Source: Marthasterias glacialis
Taxonomy: Eukaryota > Echinodermata > Asteroidea > Forcipulatida > Asteriidae
NCBI GenBank assembly: GCA_911728455.2
Contig: OU452228.1
Coordinates: forward strand, 24,104,450-24,168,449
DNA length: 64,000 bases
Direction: 5' to 3'
Part shown: piece by piece, positions 12,043 through 24,218 of the stretch
How positions within the stretch are numbered: position 1 is the stretch's first letter
How the letters are laid out: each line of letters opens with the position of its first letter
Notes under the pieces: model-generated
What the model was told of the DNA's origin: nothing
What the model saw: only the letters and a program-made list of their open reading frames with translations
Database searches by the model: none
Position numbers and translations under genes: made by a program

Positions 12043-12696
12043 GAACATTGCTGACTCATCATGGTTGTGCAAAGCAAAAACATCCGGATTTTACATAATT
12101 ATTGTTATGGAATTTTTTGACTAAAAAAGAAAAAGAAAACAAAAATTAAATGTCATTTACACAATCACATACATCCAGGCCCTTAAACACAGTACACATT
12201 CTGTATTTTGACTGCACCAAGGTGCTTGCCCCATCTACATTTAGGCACAGAATGCTGCCTTTGATACGGGTTATGACGTGGTTGGTAGCCACCAAACCCT
12301 TCACCGGTGTTTCAGGGCTTTGTCATTTTCATCCACTCTCATCCCTGGAAATGATCCAATATTAGAGTTGACTGCTATGTACATAATGAGGATGAACTTT
12401 GACCTTATCCAGGTACAACTTCCATGACCTTGAAACACATTGTTGTACATTATACATCCTTGCCTTTGTGATGTATCACTCGCTTGCAATTAAGGTCATC
12501 ACCTGCTCAGAGTACCTGCTGCCCATTTCATGTTTTTTTCATGTCAACGCTTTGTTGGAACCGTTAACATGCAATTGGATCTCCGAAAAGGCATTATGCA
12601 GGGTTTATGTGCATGTTACTGCACAAAGTAGTGTCTGGGGGAACATTTGAAGACTGTTGAAGGATTGTTTGATGTAGATTGAAAAGGTGGCGTGAC
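12043..12696. other. unassigned non-coding DNA
   Basis: No gene or clear repeat was seen. Small open frames at 12150-12650 on both strands have no codon bias or recognisable product. Confidence 0.5.
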
Positions 12697-12832
12697 CTGG
12701 TCTCGATTTCACAAAGCACTAAGATTCATCTTAAGATGAGTTGTCAGTAGTGCCTAGTAATTTGTATTGTGACATCACACTTTGCTTAGCAAGTAAGATT
12801 GATACCTAGTTAAGATCAGTCCAGGACAAGAA
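12697..12832. mobile_element. dispersed element R8, copy 1
   Basis: CGATTTCACAAAGCACTAAG, then CATCTTAAGATGAG, also appears at 17084-17196 with GTGATGTCACA and a return arm CTAAGTTAG. A shorter relative with CTAGTCCTAACTTAG arms is at about 51285-51375. It is palindromic and non-coding. Confidence 0.55.
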
Positions 12833-12872
12833 GGGCAAAGGAAAGAACATCATTGTGGAGTCTGACAGAGAG

Positions 12873-12896
12873 TTGCACCCTTGCACCCTTGCACCC
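12873..12896 (+). repeat. 8-bp tandem repeat, three copies
   Basis: Three consecutive TTGCACCC units. The reverse motif GGGTGCAAGG occurs about 75 bases downstream. Confidence 0.8.
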
Positions 12897-13655
12897 TACA
12901 GTGGACGGACGACGCCTAGATAGATGGATGTAACGAGATCTTTGAGAAATGTTTACAAGTTTGCCAAAAGGGTGCAAGGATTTCCTTGTGTGCGGTTGAC
13001 ATATTTTTGTTGTCTTGATAATTTATTTCCAAATGTTCTTTTGATCAGGTTGTTTCATTTGAAGCATTTTTACATTACGTTTTTGTTTATTTATTTGTAA
13101 TTTTTTATGTTATTATTTGTTTTCTTTGGTGGTGTTTGGGGGGGGGGGATATCGGTCCAGATGGTTTGCCTAGTTTGTGCATAAAGAGCACCATTTTAAG
13201 TGTTATAACGTCGTCGTCATGCAAGAGTCCACTTATTCCCTTGACAGTCATTCTTCTTCTCATGAAATGACATTTATTTACCTGCAAATTACATTGCAAT
13301 ACATTATTGAAAGCCAATTATCTGATTTTCAAGTTAAGTGGTTTAAGCAAAACTCAATTTATTTGATTAGTTTGACAGTGTACTTCACGTAATGGTTTCC
13401 AAAGCAGTAATAGCCTCAAGGTTCAAGATCACAATGCACATTGATTGTATTGTCTTTTTTCAATACTACATGCACGTAATAACTCGTTTATTACTCGTTA
13501 AAATTATTCATGACTCATTAGATTGTTAGAGTGACAATTTATTGTAAGTCTTGCTAAACGCATTGTTAATTTATTTAATGACCTTGGTGAGAAATGCTAG
13601 TAATTTTGTCTGCCTTTAAATTTTAACAGCAAGATTAATATATCTTTGGGTAGAG
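12897..13655. other. unassigned non-coding DNA
   Basis: AT-rich DNA with a short G-run near 13139-13148. No gene is supported. Confidence 0.5.
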
Positions 13656-13829
13656 ACCTTCCCGTATCCTCCAAAACCCAGCACCCAAATGTTCAAACCT
13701 TCCGTTGTAGATTGGTGTGCCTGTTCCAATGATAAGCGATTGTTTTTTTGGCCAGCAGTACTTGTACCATATCCTACAAAGTCAGACAACTTCGTGAGTA
13801 GGATTTTGGAGGATTCGGGACATTTTAGG
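13656..13829. mobile_element. palindromic element R7
   Basis: The left end ACCTTCCCGTATCCTCCAAA is inverted as TTTTGGAGGATTCGGGACAT at the right. The same ends occur in the hairpin at 6797-6839 and in a fragment at about 45865-45915. It is about 174 bp and non-coding. Confidence 0.6.
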
Positions 13830-13929
13830 TTTTGAATGTTTAATTACTCATCATTATCACGTAGTAGAAATTCTACATCACTACAGATACATCATCAAAA
13901 CGACGATCACAAACTAATATAGTTTATCC

Positions 13930-14013
13930 CTCTCCCCCCCAAAAAAAAAGAAGGAAAAAAAAGGAAAAAAAGAAGGAAAAAAAAGAGAAAAAATAATTAT
14001 TATAAGCCACCTC

Positions 14014-14044
<31 letters not shown>
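13930..14044. repeat. A-rich simple repeat ending in a 29-base A run
   Basis: Runs of A with interspersed G at 13938-13992, then an uninterrupted A tract at 14016-14044. Confidence 0.85.
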
Positions 14045-14049
<5 letters not shown>

Positions 14050-14681
14050 AATTCCCAAGCCCTTAACCGATGACTGTTTCCAGCAAGTCATTGGAATAAC
14101 TTAATGGATGCTTTGGATTTATCGGCCGCTCGGAAAAACGATGCCTGACTGGCAATTATCCGATTTTTCAGGGGCGAAGCCGGAAAAATTTGCCCTCATT
14201 TGCCATTACCGTACACGTTGTACATGGCAGGCACTGTAGGACGAACAAGCCCCCGATGATGAAAGGCACTTGACATTTAGCATTTGGCGAGCTATTGTAG
14301 GAGAGAGATGCAAGCCCTCGGTGACATGAATGGAAGCATTTGAAGATCCTTAAAGGATCTGTAATGTACAGACTTGTCATTATGTGGTAGGGGGGAGTGG
14401 GATTTGATTCGGTTGTGACGGTGTACACAAGTATGGCAGACAGGAAACACAGTAAAGGGTTCGTCACATTAGCAGGGTTTTTTTTTCCAATGGTTGTAAT
14501 TTTTGTTCAACTACCTGAAACTACCCCAAAAGTGTTAGTATGTGAATAGACATTTATTTTTTATTATTATTTTTTTTAACACCTACAAATTTTCATCAAA
14601 AATGGTCAGGAAGAGTTACTTACCTTTCCCGTCCATTCTTTGATTGAAATTTGAGAGTAGTTAAAAAATTAATAATTCTAA

Positions 14682-14767
14682 TCAGCCAAAATACCATGTC
14701 ACTTGTACAATCTGTGACTGGTATCCTGCTTATTTTCTGCTTAAGCAGCTCTGTGAAATTGGTTCCC
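14682..14767 (+). mobile_element. MITE family A, right half
   Basis: It contains CAGCCAAAATACCATGTCAC, GTGACTGGTATCCTGCT and TGCTTAAGCAGCTCTGTGAA, ending in GGTTCCC. These are the right-hand blocks of family A, and the left half is missing. Confidence 0.65.
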
Positions 14768-17083
14768 GAGCGTCACTTAAAAGAACTTAAAACTTGAGGC
14801 ACCTATCCACCCCCCACAAAGATGAACTCAGTCTTGCAAACACACATGTACAATGCAGTGTTTTTTTTATATCCCGCGCTCACTACATACATATATGTGT
14901 TACAATGTGTTTTATTGACAACAACTGTGAGAAATGCTTACTAAAGCGTTGACAAGATCCGCATATTTGGTCACCTCTTGAAAAGTGAAACTGATTCAGG
15001 TTTGTAAATTAAAGTTGATGGAGTGATCGCTTGACACACCTTATAAGGAAACATACTCCCTTATGATTTTTGATATTTTGTGACAACTTCGCCGTTTAAG
15101 AGATCACCACTTTACTCAGTGTAGGCCTACATATAATTTCTTTCACTGAATTGGTGTTAACATTTAGCTTTTTTTTTAACACGATGCCAAAGACGATTTC
15201 CCCTTGAAATGACTATACTAACCGCTCCGGCACATGTACACGCATCATGGCCAGTCAGTGTACCTCAGCTGTGCGGACCCCGGCCCACATTTTTCAAATT
15301 GTAGAATTCCTTTTCAGCCACGCTCCCGAGAAAAGTCTGACTCCTGGCGTTGGTGCCATCATCATTCATGCCTGGCTGGCCCAATCACCCAACAACATGA
15401 TCGCATTATAATTACATCTCCGCTCATGGACTAAACCCGTTTGCCATGCACAGCTTCCCCACTGATGAAGGTACGCTGAGCCGCTGTGCGGACATGTACA
15501 CACATGTGTCAAGAATACCGGGCAGTACGTCTATTTATAGCCTGCCTCATTCCTAGAAAACATCCCCCCCATTCCACCACCATCTTTATGCATGTTCTTG
15601 CTTGTTTTTTCTTTTTGGGGAAGGGAGGGGGGGTTGTCTCTTGCAGTCCCAGCTTCCTCTTACATCAACGAGAATAAAACAAAACCTAGGTTGGACTTGT
15701 CATGTCACAACCTTCATGACACAATGCTTGCAGTTTCTTGCTGTCCTCAGCACAGTGTGTGGGTAGAAGGTCCATGATATGTGGGGGCTGAACGAGCTCT
15801 TGTTGAATTCATTACAAATGCTGACCTGGACACGGCAGGATTAAAACGAGAATATCACCCTCGCCTGTGGGAACAATTCTGATTTTAGTAGTCCAATCCA
15901 CTACATGTACTCTATTTTAAGGTTTCCATCTCATGTAGGTCGTGTGCAGGAAGATGTACAGGAGTTGTGCAATTTTGTTCATCAACATTTTTGTTTTTAC
16001 AAAGACTTACAATTTTTAATGTGGAAGGACATTGCGTGTAGAGGATTTTGAGGTGTTGGATTTGTGTCGTACATGTGTGGTGTATATTTGATAGTACATG
16101 AGTACAGTGTACATGTATGTTGAATCAAGCTGAGATGTACATGCACAGAAATGTGCAGATGTGTGTACCTGAAATTAGGTAGTCTAATCTGTCTAACCTA
16201 GCCATGCTTGCACACCTAGTACACTAAGTCTGCAGGCCCGAGGCCAGTGACTGTAGCATTTGGCCAGTAAACGTAACATCAAACATAAAATATCTTGAGA
16301 TTAAATTATTTTTTTGTTTTTATGGCTACCAGCATATAATCTCCTTCCCCCTAAAGTTTAAAAGCCAAAACCAAAATTCAGCAAGAGATATCTCGGCCAT
16401 TATCCACCTGGTTATTTGAAAGGTTCAAGTCTACCGCCCTCTACAGAAAGTCCACTCAAAACGACATGTAGTCGACCCTCCGCCCACTTGAAGTTTTAAA
16501 CTTCTTTTCTGATGACACTTTTGGAGGAGCATCTCTTTAAGCTTCAAGTACATGAGTGCACAAACATGGTCATGCATTTCAATTATCAAGCAGATACTTT
16601 TCATTTGGAATAGAACTATGTTGAAAATGTGGTTGTTCTTTTTAACGAAACCATTTTCCCATCTGCCAGTAACCTAAACCTTGTACCACTTGAAGTTGAG
16701 ATCTTAAAATAGCCCTGGCACATCCCACGTAACCCAATAAACTCTTAATTCAATAGTGCAACTCCCCAAAATAGCACCAGGGTGTGAGTAGTTCAAATCG
16801 TGTGGGGCACTGTGTACACAAGACGCTAAAGTGGAGTCTGGCGCACACAGGGAAAAGGGTACAAGGTCAAGTATTTCAATGGTGGAGATGTGTTTGTTTG
16901 TAAAATAGCAAACAGACACCAGACCAGAGGGTTAGACTGGTTGGAGAGTTTGTCAATCAACTGTTGGTACAAATAGACCAGCATCATTCTACAAGGACCA
17001 GATTGCAAACTAAATATTTTTATTGAATGTTTAAATAGATTTTAATGTAAATATTTTAGCCATGCTGAATAACCCTACTGTCA
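14768..17083. other. unassigned non-coding DNA
   Basis: No gene. Several TACATGTA or near-TACATGTA motifs occur (15905, 16111). The C/G-rich tracts near 15565 and 15615-15635 produce short open frames without protein-like content. Some of 16820-16950 may be a diverged relative of element D. Confidence 0.45.
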
Positions 17084-17196
17084 ATTTCACGAAGCGCTAA
17101 GATCGATCTTAAGATGAGTAAATGTATGAAACAATCTTAATTGCTAAAGAAAATGTGATGTCACATCTTAAAGTTAGGATGATTCCTAAGTTAGAA
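17084..17196. mobile_element. dispersed element R8, copy 2
   Basis: It has TCAATTTCACGAAGCGCTAA, CGATCTTAAGATGAG and a GTGATGTCACA block, in the same order as the copy at 12697. The arms are partly self-complementary. Confidence 0.55.
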
Positions 17197-17454
17197 AGAG
17201 TTTGGTGGCATCCACAGCAGGTTTAAGATATAGAATGTTTCTTAGGTTCTGTATTTTTTCTTTGCATCAAAATATTTGTAATTTTTACTCTGTAGTAATT
17301 CATTTTATCCTTGTGTTATTACAGGCTTACTGTAATTTTCAATTTATTATTTTTCTACTTCTTAGGCCTAATACTATAATTTAGTTATCTTAATTTATTT
17401 TTTAATACAATTGTACCTGTTTAGTTTTTAACCAGTCAATCTCTTTGTTTAATT

Positions 17455-17560
17455 GTGTTCAGCACTCTACAGCTTGCCTGCATGTTTAGGGCGCTTTATA
17501 AATTTGGTATTACTATTATCGTTATTGTTATTATTATTTATTATTATCATTGAGCAATAA
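17455..17560 (+). mobile_element. SINE/LINE 3' tail with (ATT)n
   Basis: TTTAGGGCGCTTTATAAATT followed by an ATT-rich microsatellite is the 3' end layout seen in the type II SINE at 19701-20050. Confidence 0.5.
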
Positions 17561-17666
17561 ACCACAAGGGAAGCTGACTGGGTACACGGCAGTTTCAGGT
17601 TGAATGGCTTCTGACTGACACCCCGAACAAAGATATTGACAAAATAGGGAGACCGCCATCATTTAT

Positions 17667-17760
17667 AGAGCTGGACAGTTGGTAGAGCGCTGGTACGTTA
17701 ATCCAGGGGTTGCTGGTTCAAATCCCGCTCTAGTCAATGGGTTTTTTGTTCACCCAAACT
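17667..17760 (+). mobile_element. tRNA-derived SINE, type III, head
   Basis: AGCTGGACAGTTGGTAGAGC, TGGTACGTTAATCCAG and GGTTCAAATCCCGCTC form a tRNA-like head with A and B boxes, followed by TTTTTTGTTCACCCAAA. It shares all of these blocks with 20307-20402. The position-by-position match makes it a SINE and not a tRNA gene. Confidence 0.65.
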
Positions 17761-17788
17761 TGTATGGTTATTATCACAAAAATAACCT

Positions 17789-17850
17789 GGGCCCCAATTT
17801 CATAGCTCAGAAACCTATTGTGCAATACTTTTCTACTAAGCAAGTTTAAA
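17789..17850 (+). mobile_element. MITE family A, left fragment
   Basis: GGGCCCCAATTTCATAGCTC is followed by TTTTCTACTAAGCAAG. It is an A-family left terminus; the rest is absent. Confidence 0.55.
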
Positions 17851-18210
17851 CCCAAGGTTTCATCATGTGAAACATGTATGATTTGTTTTGGTTAGTTGTG
17901 GAGCGGCTGAAAGAAAAAGATAGAGAAAGAGAGAGAGGAAAAAAAACCTTCCATGCACAACATTTAAAAAAAAAAATCAATTTTTTTTTTATTGGGATTA
18001 AATTTTGTGGATGATATCGTAGCTCTTGAATTATAGAAACATGAATACTTCTTGATGGAACAAACCCTCTGGGCTATAGCAAAAAATTAAAAAGATTGAT
18101 TTAGTTGGAAATTTTGAGAGTGCTGTAATTTTTTTGTGAGGTACATGTACAGTCCCTGGGAATCAGTCCTGTTGTGTGGTTTTCCTTTTACGTTAGGATA
18201 CTTTAATGTA

Positions 18211-18515
18211 GGCATGTCGCGGCTTATCGGTCTAGTTCAGAGTCGTCAGAGTATGGGTTCGAATCCTGGCCATGACACGTGCATGCAAGACACCTAATTC
18301 TAATTGCTTCACAACACCCAGGAGTAAACGGATGTCTGTGAGGGTAGATATTGCTGTTGTGTATGATAAGCAATCCGTGTGCCCATTTGGCTGCCGGTGC
18401 TGCATACTCCTAAGGAGTTGAGATGGTTTATCAGCTTAAAGCACGCGGACAATGTTGGTAACTGCCAAAGACCAATATCCTCACTTTATATGACCCAACA
18501 TGCATTTACATAAAG
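18211..18515 (+). mobile_element. tRNA-derived SINE, type II, copy 1
   Basis: The head has GGCTTATCGGTCTAGTTCAG and GGGTTCGAATCCTGGCCATG. The body has TTCACAACACCCAGGAGTAA, TGTGAGGGTAGAT and CATACTCCTAAGGAGTTGAG. All blocks match 19701-20050 in order. The last part (GCACGCGGACAATGTTGGTA) also matches 39430-39500, so that site may hold a separate fragment. Confidence 0.7.
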
Positions 18516-19700
18516 TAACAAACATGTGAAAGTTTAAGCTCAATCGGTCATTGGAGTGTGAAAAAAAAAGAGAGAGAGAAAAAAAAAACAGTGAAAAAAC
18601 CCTGTCAGGTTTTCACCGTTTTCATACAGCTTAAAACTCCCAAGACCAAAACTAATCGTTTTAGTCATTTCTCAAAAACTATAGCATTTCAAGTAAATAT
18701 AGTTCAAGGGAAGTTTTCCACCGTGACCGTCTTTATATTTTTAATCTTTCCAATATTGTGCATCCCTTTTCATGTCCAATGAACAGGGGATAATATTATT
18801 GTAAGGCCTACTTGACTTCAAAAAGTGCATAATAAATACACGCTATTAGTAATACATGTAGCAGAGGTATCTGTACCAACAAGTAGTACATCAAATTGTA
18901 CACTCACAGGCAAAGCCTGTCTGCAGAGAGCAGAGATTATTCTAGTAATCTGACCAAGAAGTTTCAGATTTCACTATCGGTCGTTCTATTTCACTGGTTG
19001 CTGTGCTTGTTTATTATCACACTATACCATATGCTGTTATCAAATATTAGTGAAATATTATGCGGCGGGGATTTGCACTAGCGGTGATATAGTATGTGTT
19101 TGTATGATACAGAGTGTGTCATGCATGGTGGTACTGCCGAAACTGTGTAAGGGAATAAGCCTACATAATATTGTACATTACACAGTTGTACCTCCGTGGT
19201 TAAGTGGAGGGCTAAATCTCTCAATACTGTATTTAAAAGAAGGTTAATTAATATACTGGGAACCTGCCTTGAGTAATTTATATGGTATTTTGGCTGGTAA
19301 ACTGTTTTTTTTTTTTGCTGTGGAAGACGGGGGCATAGTAAGGGCATTTTCTTTCTAGAAGGGTGTATGGTAGCTAATTTGCAGACTGGCATTTCCTTTC
19401 CTTGGATGTACGGAAGCCAGTCTGCCGACTTGCAGACTACCAGTATGTTTTCTCCACTATTTCAAGAAAGACCAGCACGCTCAGCACACAAGCCCTCTGT
19501 ATTCATCAATGTCAAACAATAATTGTTGTTTGTTTGCAAAAAGTCTAAATTGCCCTTGTTCGTATGCAAACATGTACTTGATTGGGTGGGTGCTTCATTT
19601 ACCAACTGCAGCTCAAAATGCAGACTGAGTAGGGGTTTGCCCTTCACTTCTTCATTTCACCAGTCCATTAGCCTTTTCACTTGTCCATACCTTATGTAGC
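18516..19700. other. unassigned non-coding DNA
   Basis: No gene. It contains an A/G-rich tract at about 18560-18597, a T-run near 19305, and a small hairpin with GCAGACTGGC (19381-19390) inverted at 19416-19425. Confidence 0.5.
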
Positions 19701-20050
19701 GTGTCATGGCCTAGTGCACCGGACTCAAGTTCTGGTGGTCAGGTCATCGGGGTATGGGTTCGAATCCCGGTCATGACACTTGTGTCCTTGAGAAAGATGC
19801 GTCACTATAAATGCTTCTCTTCACCCAGGGGTATAAATGGGTACCTGTGAGGGTAGAGGTTGATATTGTGTTTGAAAAAGCCTCCGGAGTGCCACGGAAG
19901 CTCAGGGCTGTATACTCCCCAGGGAGCTGAGAAAGATTACATGAATGTTATTGGCCCAATGACCAGGGCACTAATGTAAAGCGCAATGAGCTATATTGTG
20001 AAATGCGCTAATATAAGAACTACTTATTATTATTATCATATTATATTATT
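19701..20050 (+). mobile_element. tRNA-derived SINE, type II, full length
   Basis: The head starts GTGTCATGGCCTAGTGCACC and carries GGGTTCGAATCCCGGTCATG. The body has TTCACCCAGGGGTATAAATG, CCTGTGAGGGTAGAGG and TACTCCCCAGGGAGCTGAG. The 3' end is AAGCGCAATGAGC...GCGCTAATATAAG, with a TTATTATTATT tail. Head, body and simple-repeat tail are all present, about 350 bp. This layout is familiar from echinoderm and other deuterostome SINEs. Confidence 0.8.
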
Positions 20051-20306
20051 CTATCAAATTGGAAAGCTTCTTAATACTAAACTAGCCAGTCGGACCACTT
20101 GGAATGAATTTTGACTGGTCCTCATGTGTTTAAACTGGCATTTGGCCTGTGAACCACTTCTACGGTAGAACACTGCTGAGAATAAATGTTGTGGGGAGGG
20201 TTTTATACCCACCCCCCTCCCCGATATCGCTATACCGTAGGTGAAAAAAAAATTGTCTGTGATTAGCATTGTGTGTCTGATAAAATTTAACCAACCGCCA
20301 ACAGTA

Positions 20307-20402
20307 GGGCTGGATAGCTCAGTTGGTAGAGTGTCGGTACGTTAAGCCGTTGGTGGCTGGTTCAAATCCCGCTCCAGTCAAGTTTTCTTCGTTCACCCCA
20401 AA
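20307..20402 (+). mobile_element. tRNA-derived SINE, type III, second copy
   Basis: GGGCTGGATAGCTCAGTTGG, TCGGTACGTTAAGCCG, GGTTCAAATCCCGCTCCAGT and the GTTCACCCCAAA tail match 17667-17760. It is the best tRNA-like fold in the window, but the shared tail shows it is a SINE. Confidence 0.7.
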
Positions 20403-23189
20403 ATTGAAACAAATTTAACCAAGGCGTATTCTCATGATGAATTTGTACGGTTTATTGATCGTATTGAAATTTTTTGTCGCCAGTGGTTAATTTTTGCCCG
20501 TCTGTCGGCAAAGCTGTGTAATTTGCCTTTAGAAATGGATATCTGGTTGCCCCAAAATGACACTTTGACTAATAATCAGAATTCTTACGTGTAGTTCACA
20601 ATTTTACGCCGCTGTTTCCACTTTGTTTATCATCCACAGCATCTCTGTTTACCCACAGAGCAAGGGTTTACCATACAGGGGAGAAAAGATTTACACCAAA
20701 CAAAACGTCTTCTGAAAACAAACATGCTGGGGGCTCTTTAGATAGGCAATGTGTAAACATTCTTTCGTCAAGTGAGGAACAGTTGCCTAGCGGTCCTTGG
20801 CGGCAAGGTTGAGGACGAAAACTTAACTCGTAAACAGAAAGTAATTACTTGGTGTTGAATTAGCAGACTTTTTTTTTACGTTGGAATATTAGGTGTTTGG
20901 TTAATTTACTCTTTATATGTATACATACATGTATGTATATTGAAAGTTTTCTTTGTAATTTAAAAAAATGGGGGATAAACTAGTCCTTTTGTTTACAAAT
21001 CCGTGTTACAAATATATCTTCTCGGCTGACTTACATATATACACAGGGTTATTTAAAATTTTGACTGAAGTTTGGCATGTAAATTTGTTTTGCATCGGGT
21101 ACATGTATGATGTATTCCAAAGGGTGTTTTTCATTAGTAGATTCTGGTGACCTTTTGAAGATGTGCATCGATATTGCCTAATTTTTCATACGTTACCAAC
21201 CTCACGATGCAATTTCAATTTTTCTCATTACAGTCACAGCCTAATAACCGGATTGTATGAATTGTACCTTTGTTTTGAATCGCCGTTGAATATTTCAATA
21301 TGGTTTCTATGATTGCTAATGTTCCATTGATCATTTCACACCAAATAATAACACTATCAAATTAGTATAGAAACACGCCTCCAATACTAAAATAAGCAAT
21401 GGATGTAACCATATCCTGTGATCGTAAGAAACACTGTCACCCATGTCCAATCAAAACTCATTCATTGCCTCGCCGTTACCCCTTCCTTCCCCCCATCAAA
21501 CGCGATGTTTGCCAGCCGGTCAGTCACGTGTGTTGACGCCTTACTTGGCTGGACTTTGTAAATTTGCTACAGTGGAGGGGGTCTTCAGGAGAGATATCGG
21601 AGAAGCTTGAAACCCTCTCGTGGACTAATTAAATTCTGCACCATGAGACCATGTGTCCCGACAAGTGTTGCAGTGTGCCCGCCATCATGGATGGGGGAGG
21701 GGGGGTGGCCAAATAAATAGGAGTACCTGGATGTTCAGGGCACTGGCAGACATGGTTATGAAATCAGAGACGCTGTAGTTTTTCTAATATAAATATTAGA
21801 GGAGACGACAAATAAGTTGCGGGTATCATCATCGCTGGGGCAGTTGTGTGACTATGTATCCATGTAGGTTGTGAAGATTTCTAGTAGGAGCGTGTGGAGG
21901 CACTTAATCCAGATACTTTACAGTTGGACATATTTTCCGATGAAGTTCAGTGTGCTTGGCGACAGTGAAAAGACCAGTGTTATTGTTTTTAAAACATTCT
22001 CGGAAACTTCATCATACAAGATCAGAGTCCTTCATTATTCCATTGTTCATTTATTTATAAGCAGACAGGGAACGTCGTTAGTGTTTTTTCACACTGAGTG
22101 CAGTCCTTTTGGTTGAAAGGTGGTCACATGACTTTAAAATCGGTTTTAACGACATATAAAGACAAAGCTGGAGCTGTGAACGTGCGTTCGGCATTCATAG
22201 CCATGCCTGTTGGTGTGCTAACTTACCCCGGCATGTTTTCACATAATCACATTTTAAATAAAAATCTAAAGACCAAATACATGTATTTATTAATAACTGC
22301 ATTTTGATTCTTGATATAAACAATGCTAGCTGAGGCCTGAAACCAGAAAAACCAATCTGCAAAAAACGTCTTTGTTTAAAAAAAACCTCTGAAACAAGAT
22401 ATAAACATTGATTGTAATGTAAGATCCTCACTCTAAATGATAAATGGCAACACCGGATGTCACAAACAGAAATCCTTAACACCGTGGAACATCTGAGCGA
22501 ATTCATCAATTTGGATAAAATTTGCTCCATTTTGATGAAGACGGTGAGGCATGTGAGGGACATATGGGACAACGCACGGCAGTGTAAAATTAAAAAAGGG
22601 TACTTCATGTTAAGAGTTACTGTATATCAAGACGTAGATGGTGACGGAGCTGCTTCAGATGATATACAAGATGTCACTCTTTAAAAGGTCAATTGCATTA
22701 CAACGTCGGTTATTGAGGGGGAAAAAAACAACACTTTATCTGTTTGCAACATGAGTGTATAAGACAAACAGGTGTACAATGTACATGTAGCTGATTTTAA
22801 ACATTTATTAACTACTGATAAACATGTGAGTTGATCTGTTGGAAGTGATGCTGAGTTGAAGTGAAATGATTAGTGCATGTAGTTTTTTTATTTATTTGTT
22901 TGTTTGTTTGTTTGTTGGGTTGTTTGTTTGTTTTTTCTTTTTTTTGGGGGGGGGGGAGGGGGGTTCAGAAAAGGGGTGAAACAAAAAAAGGAACCTTTGA
23001 GAATGTTGACGTTATCAGGGTGTGGAATATCAGTGGGACCTTAGTCCATTAATATTGGCATTTTGCTATTTTATTGCTTGCTACCTTCTGTGGGCCTGGA
23101 AGAAAGGCGTAGGGCGTAAGGCAAATGACCAAAAAATAAATGATCATGGAAATTGCATGTGAAGATAATGGTGTGTGTCTAAACATGCA
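20403..23189. other. unassigned non-coding DNA
   Basis: No supported gene. It contains an 18-bp palindrome of ATACATAC/GTATGTAT at 20921-20938, a (TTTG)n tract at about 22886-22935 and G-runs near 22946-22964. Open frames of 137 aa (-) at 22195-22608 and 75 aa (+) at 22457-22684 overlap each other, have no splice context and show no family resemblance. Confidence 0.5.
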
Positions 23190-23286
23190 CATGTCACCTA
23201 AAATGCACCTTGCACATGGGGAAACTGACTCCCAAATGGCACTATCAAGAGTTAATGTGGTGATGACATCAGGTCAGTTGGGTCAA
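23190..23286 (+). mobile_element. MITE family C, right half
   Basis: CACCTAAAATGCACC, GACTCCCAAATGGCAC and TGATGACATCAGGTCAGTTG end in GGGTCAA, matching the right part of family C copies. Confidence 0.65.
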
Positions 23287-23342
23287 TAGGTCAATAGGAG
23301 CCAATCAGCGTGTGCCATACATGTAATAGTACTTTCAGGCAT

Positions 23343-24218
23343 GTTACTTCACAGAGGCAACAGAAGCAATTGCCTCCATGCCCCTAGTCATTGCCTGCAT
23401 GCCCCCTGGTCATTGCCTTGGTGCCCCTTGAAATGTTTCATCCCTGATGCTTCACAAAGGCAACAGAAGCAATTGCCTCCATGCCCCTAGTCATTGCCTT
23501 CATGCCCCTAGTCATTGCCTGCATGCCCCTAGTCATTGCCTTCATGCCCCCTGGTCATTGCCTCCATGCCCCTAGTCATTGCCTGCATGCCCCTAGTCAT
23601 TGCCTGCATGCCCCTAGTCATTGCCTGCATGCCCCCTGGTCATTGCCTTCATGCCCCTAGTCATTGCCTTCATGCCCCCTAGTCATTGCCTTCATGCCCC
23701 TAGTCATTGCCTTCATGCCCCTAGTCATTGCCTTCATGCCCCCTAGTCATTGCCTGCATGCCCCCTGGTCATTGCCTCCATGCCCCTAGTCATTGCCTGC
23801 ATGCCCCTAGTCATTGCCTGCATGCCCCTAGTCATTGCCTGCATGCCCCCTGGTCATTGCCTTCATGCCCCTAGTCATTGCCTTCATGCCCCCTAGTCAT
23901 TGCCTTCATGCCCCTAGTCATTGCCTTCATGCCCCTAGTCATTGCCTTCATGCCCCCTAGTCATTGCCTGCATGCCCCCTGGTCATTGCCTTCATGCCCC
24001 TAGTCATTGCCTGCATGCCCCCTGGTCATTGCCTTGGTGCCCCTTGAAATGTTTCATCCCTGATGCTTCACAAAGGCAACAGAGGCAATTGCCTCCATGC
24101 CCCTGGTCATTGCCTTAGTGCCCCTTGAAACGTTCCAATAGAAATTCAAAATTTCCTCATAGAGGTGCCTTTTACAGGAGGAAACGCCTTGGTGCCCTTG
24201 CCCTTTTAAGAACGAAGC
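23343..24218 (-). repeat. E element expanded by a 21/22-bp minisatellite
   Basis: The flanking blocks TTCCAATAGAAATTC, GAGGTGCC and TTTTAAGAACGAAGC are the reverse of the E element at 6514-6665. Three times a GCTTCACAAAGGCAACAG-type block occurs (about 23346, 23449, 24064), each followed by CATGCCCCTAGTCATTGCC monomers. The number of monomers is about two after the first, 26 after the second and one after the third. Monomers are 21 or 22 bp, differing by C4/C5, AGT/GGT and TCC/TGC/TTC positions. Confidence 0.85.
23553..23980. repeat. exact tandem duplication of a 214-bp higher-order unit
   Basis: Ten monomers (lengths 21,21,21,22,21,22,21,21,22,22) make unit 1 at 23553-23766. The same ten variants in the same order make unit 2 at 23767-23980. 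Reading through both, I found no difference. This points to a recent unequal exchange or slippage covering ten monomers at once. Confidence 0.85.

Noticed and set aside
19701-19780. Possible functional tRNA gene
   Set aside because: It is the head of a full-length SINE with body and 3' tail shared with 18211.
20307-20380. Possible functional tRNA gene
   Set aside because: A and B boxes are good, but the same sequence with the same non-tRNA tail occurs at 17667, so it is a SINE head.
22195-22684. 137-aa minus-strand frame and opposing 75-aa plus-strand frame
   Set aside because: They overlap each other in AT-rich DNA, lack splice signals or a recognisable domain, and show no codon bias.
23343-24140. 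CRISPR-like array of short repeats
   Set aside because: The monomers are directly adjacent with no unique spacers and the DNA is eukaryotic; this is a minisatellite.
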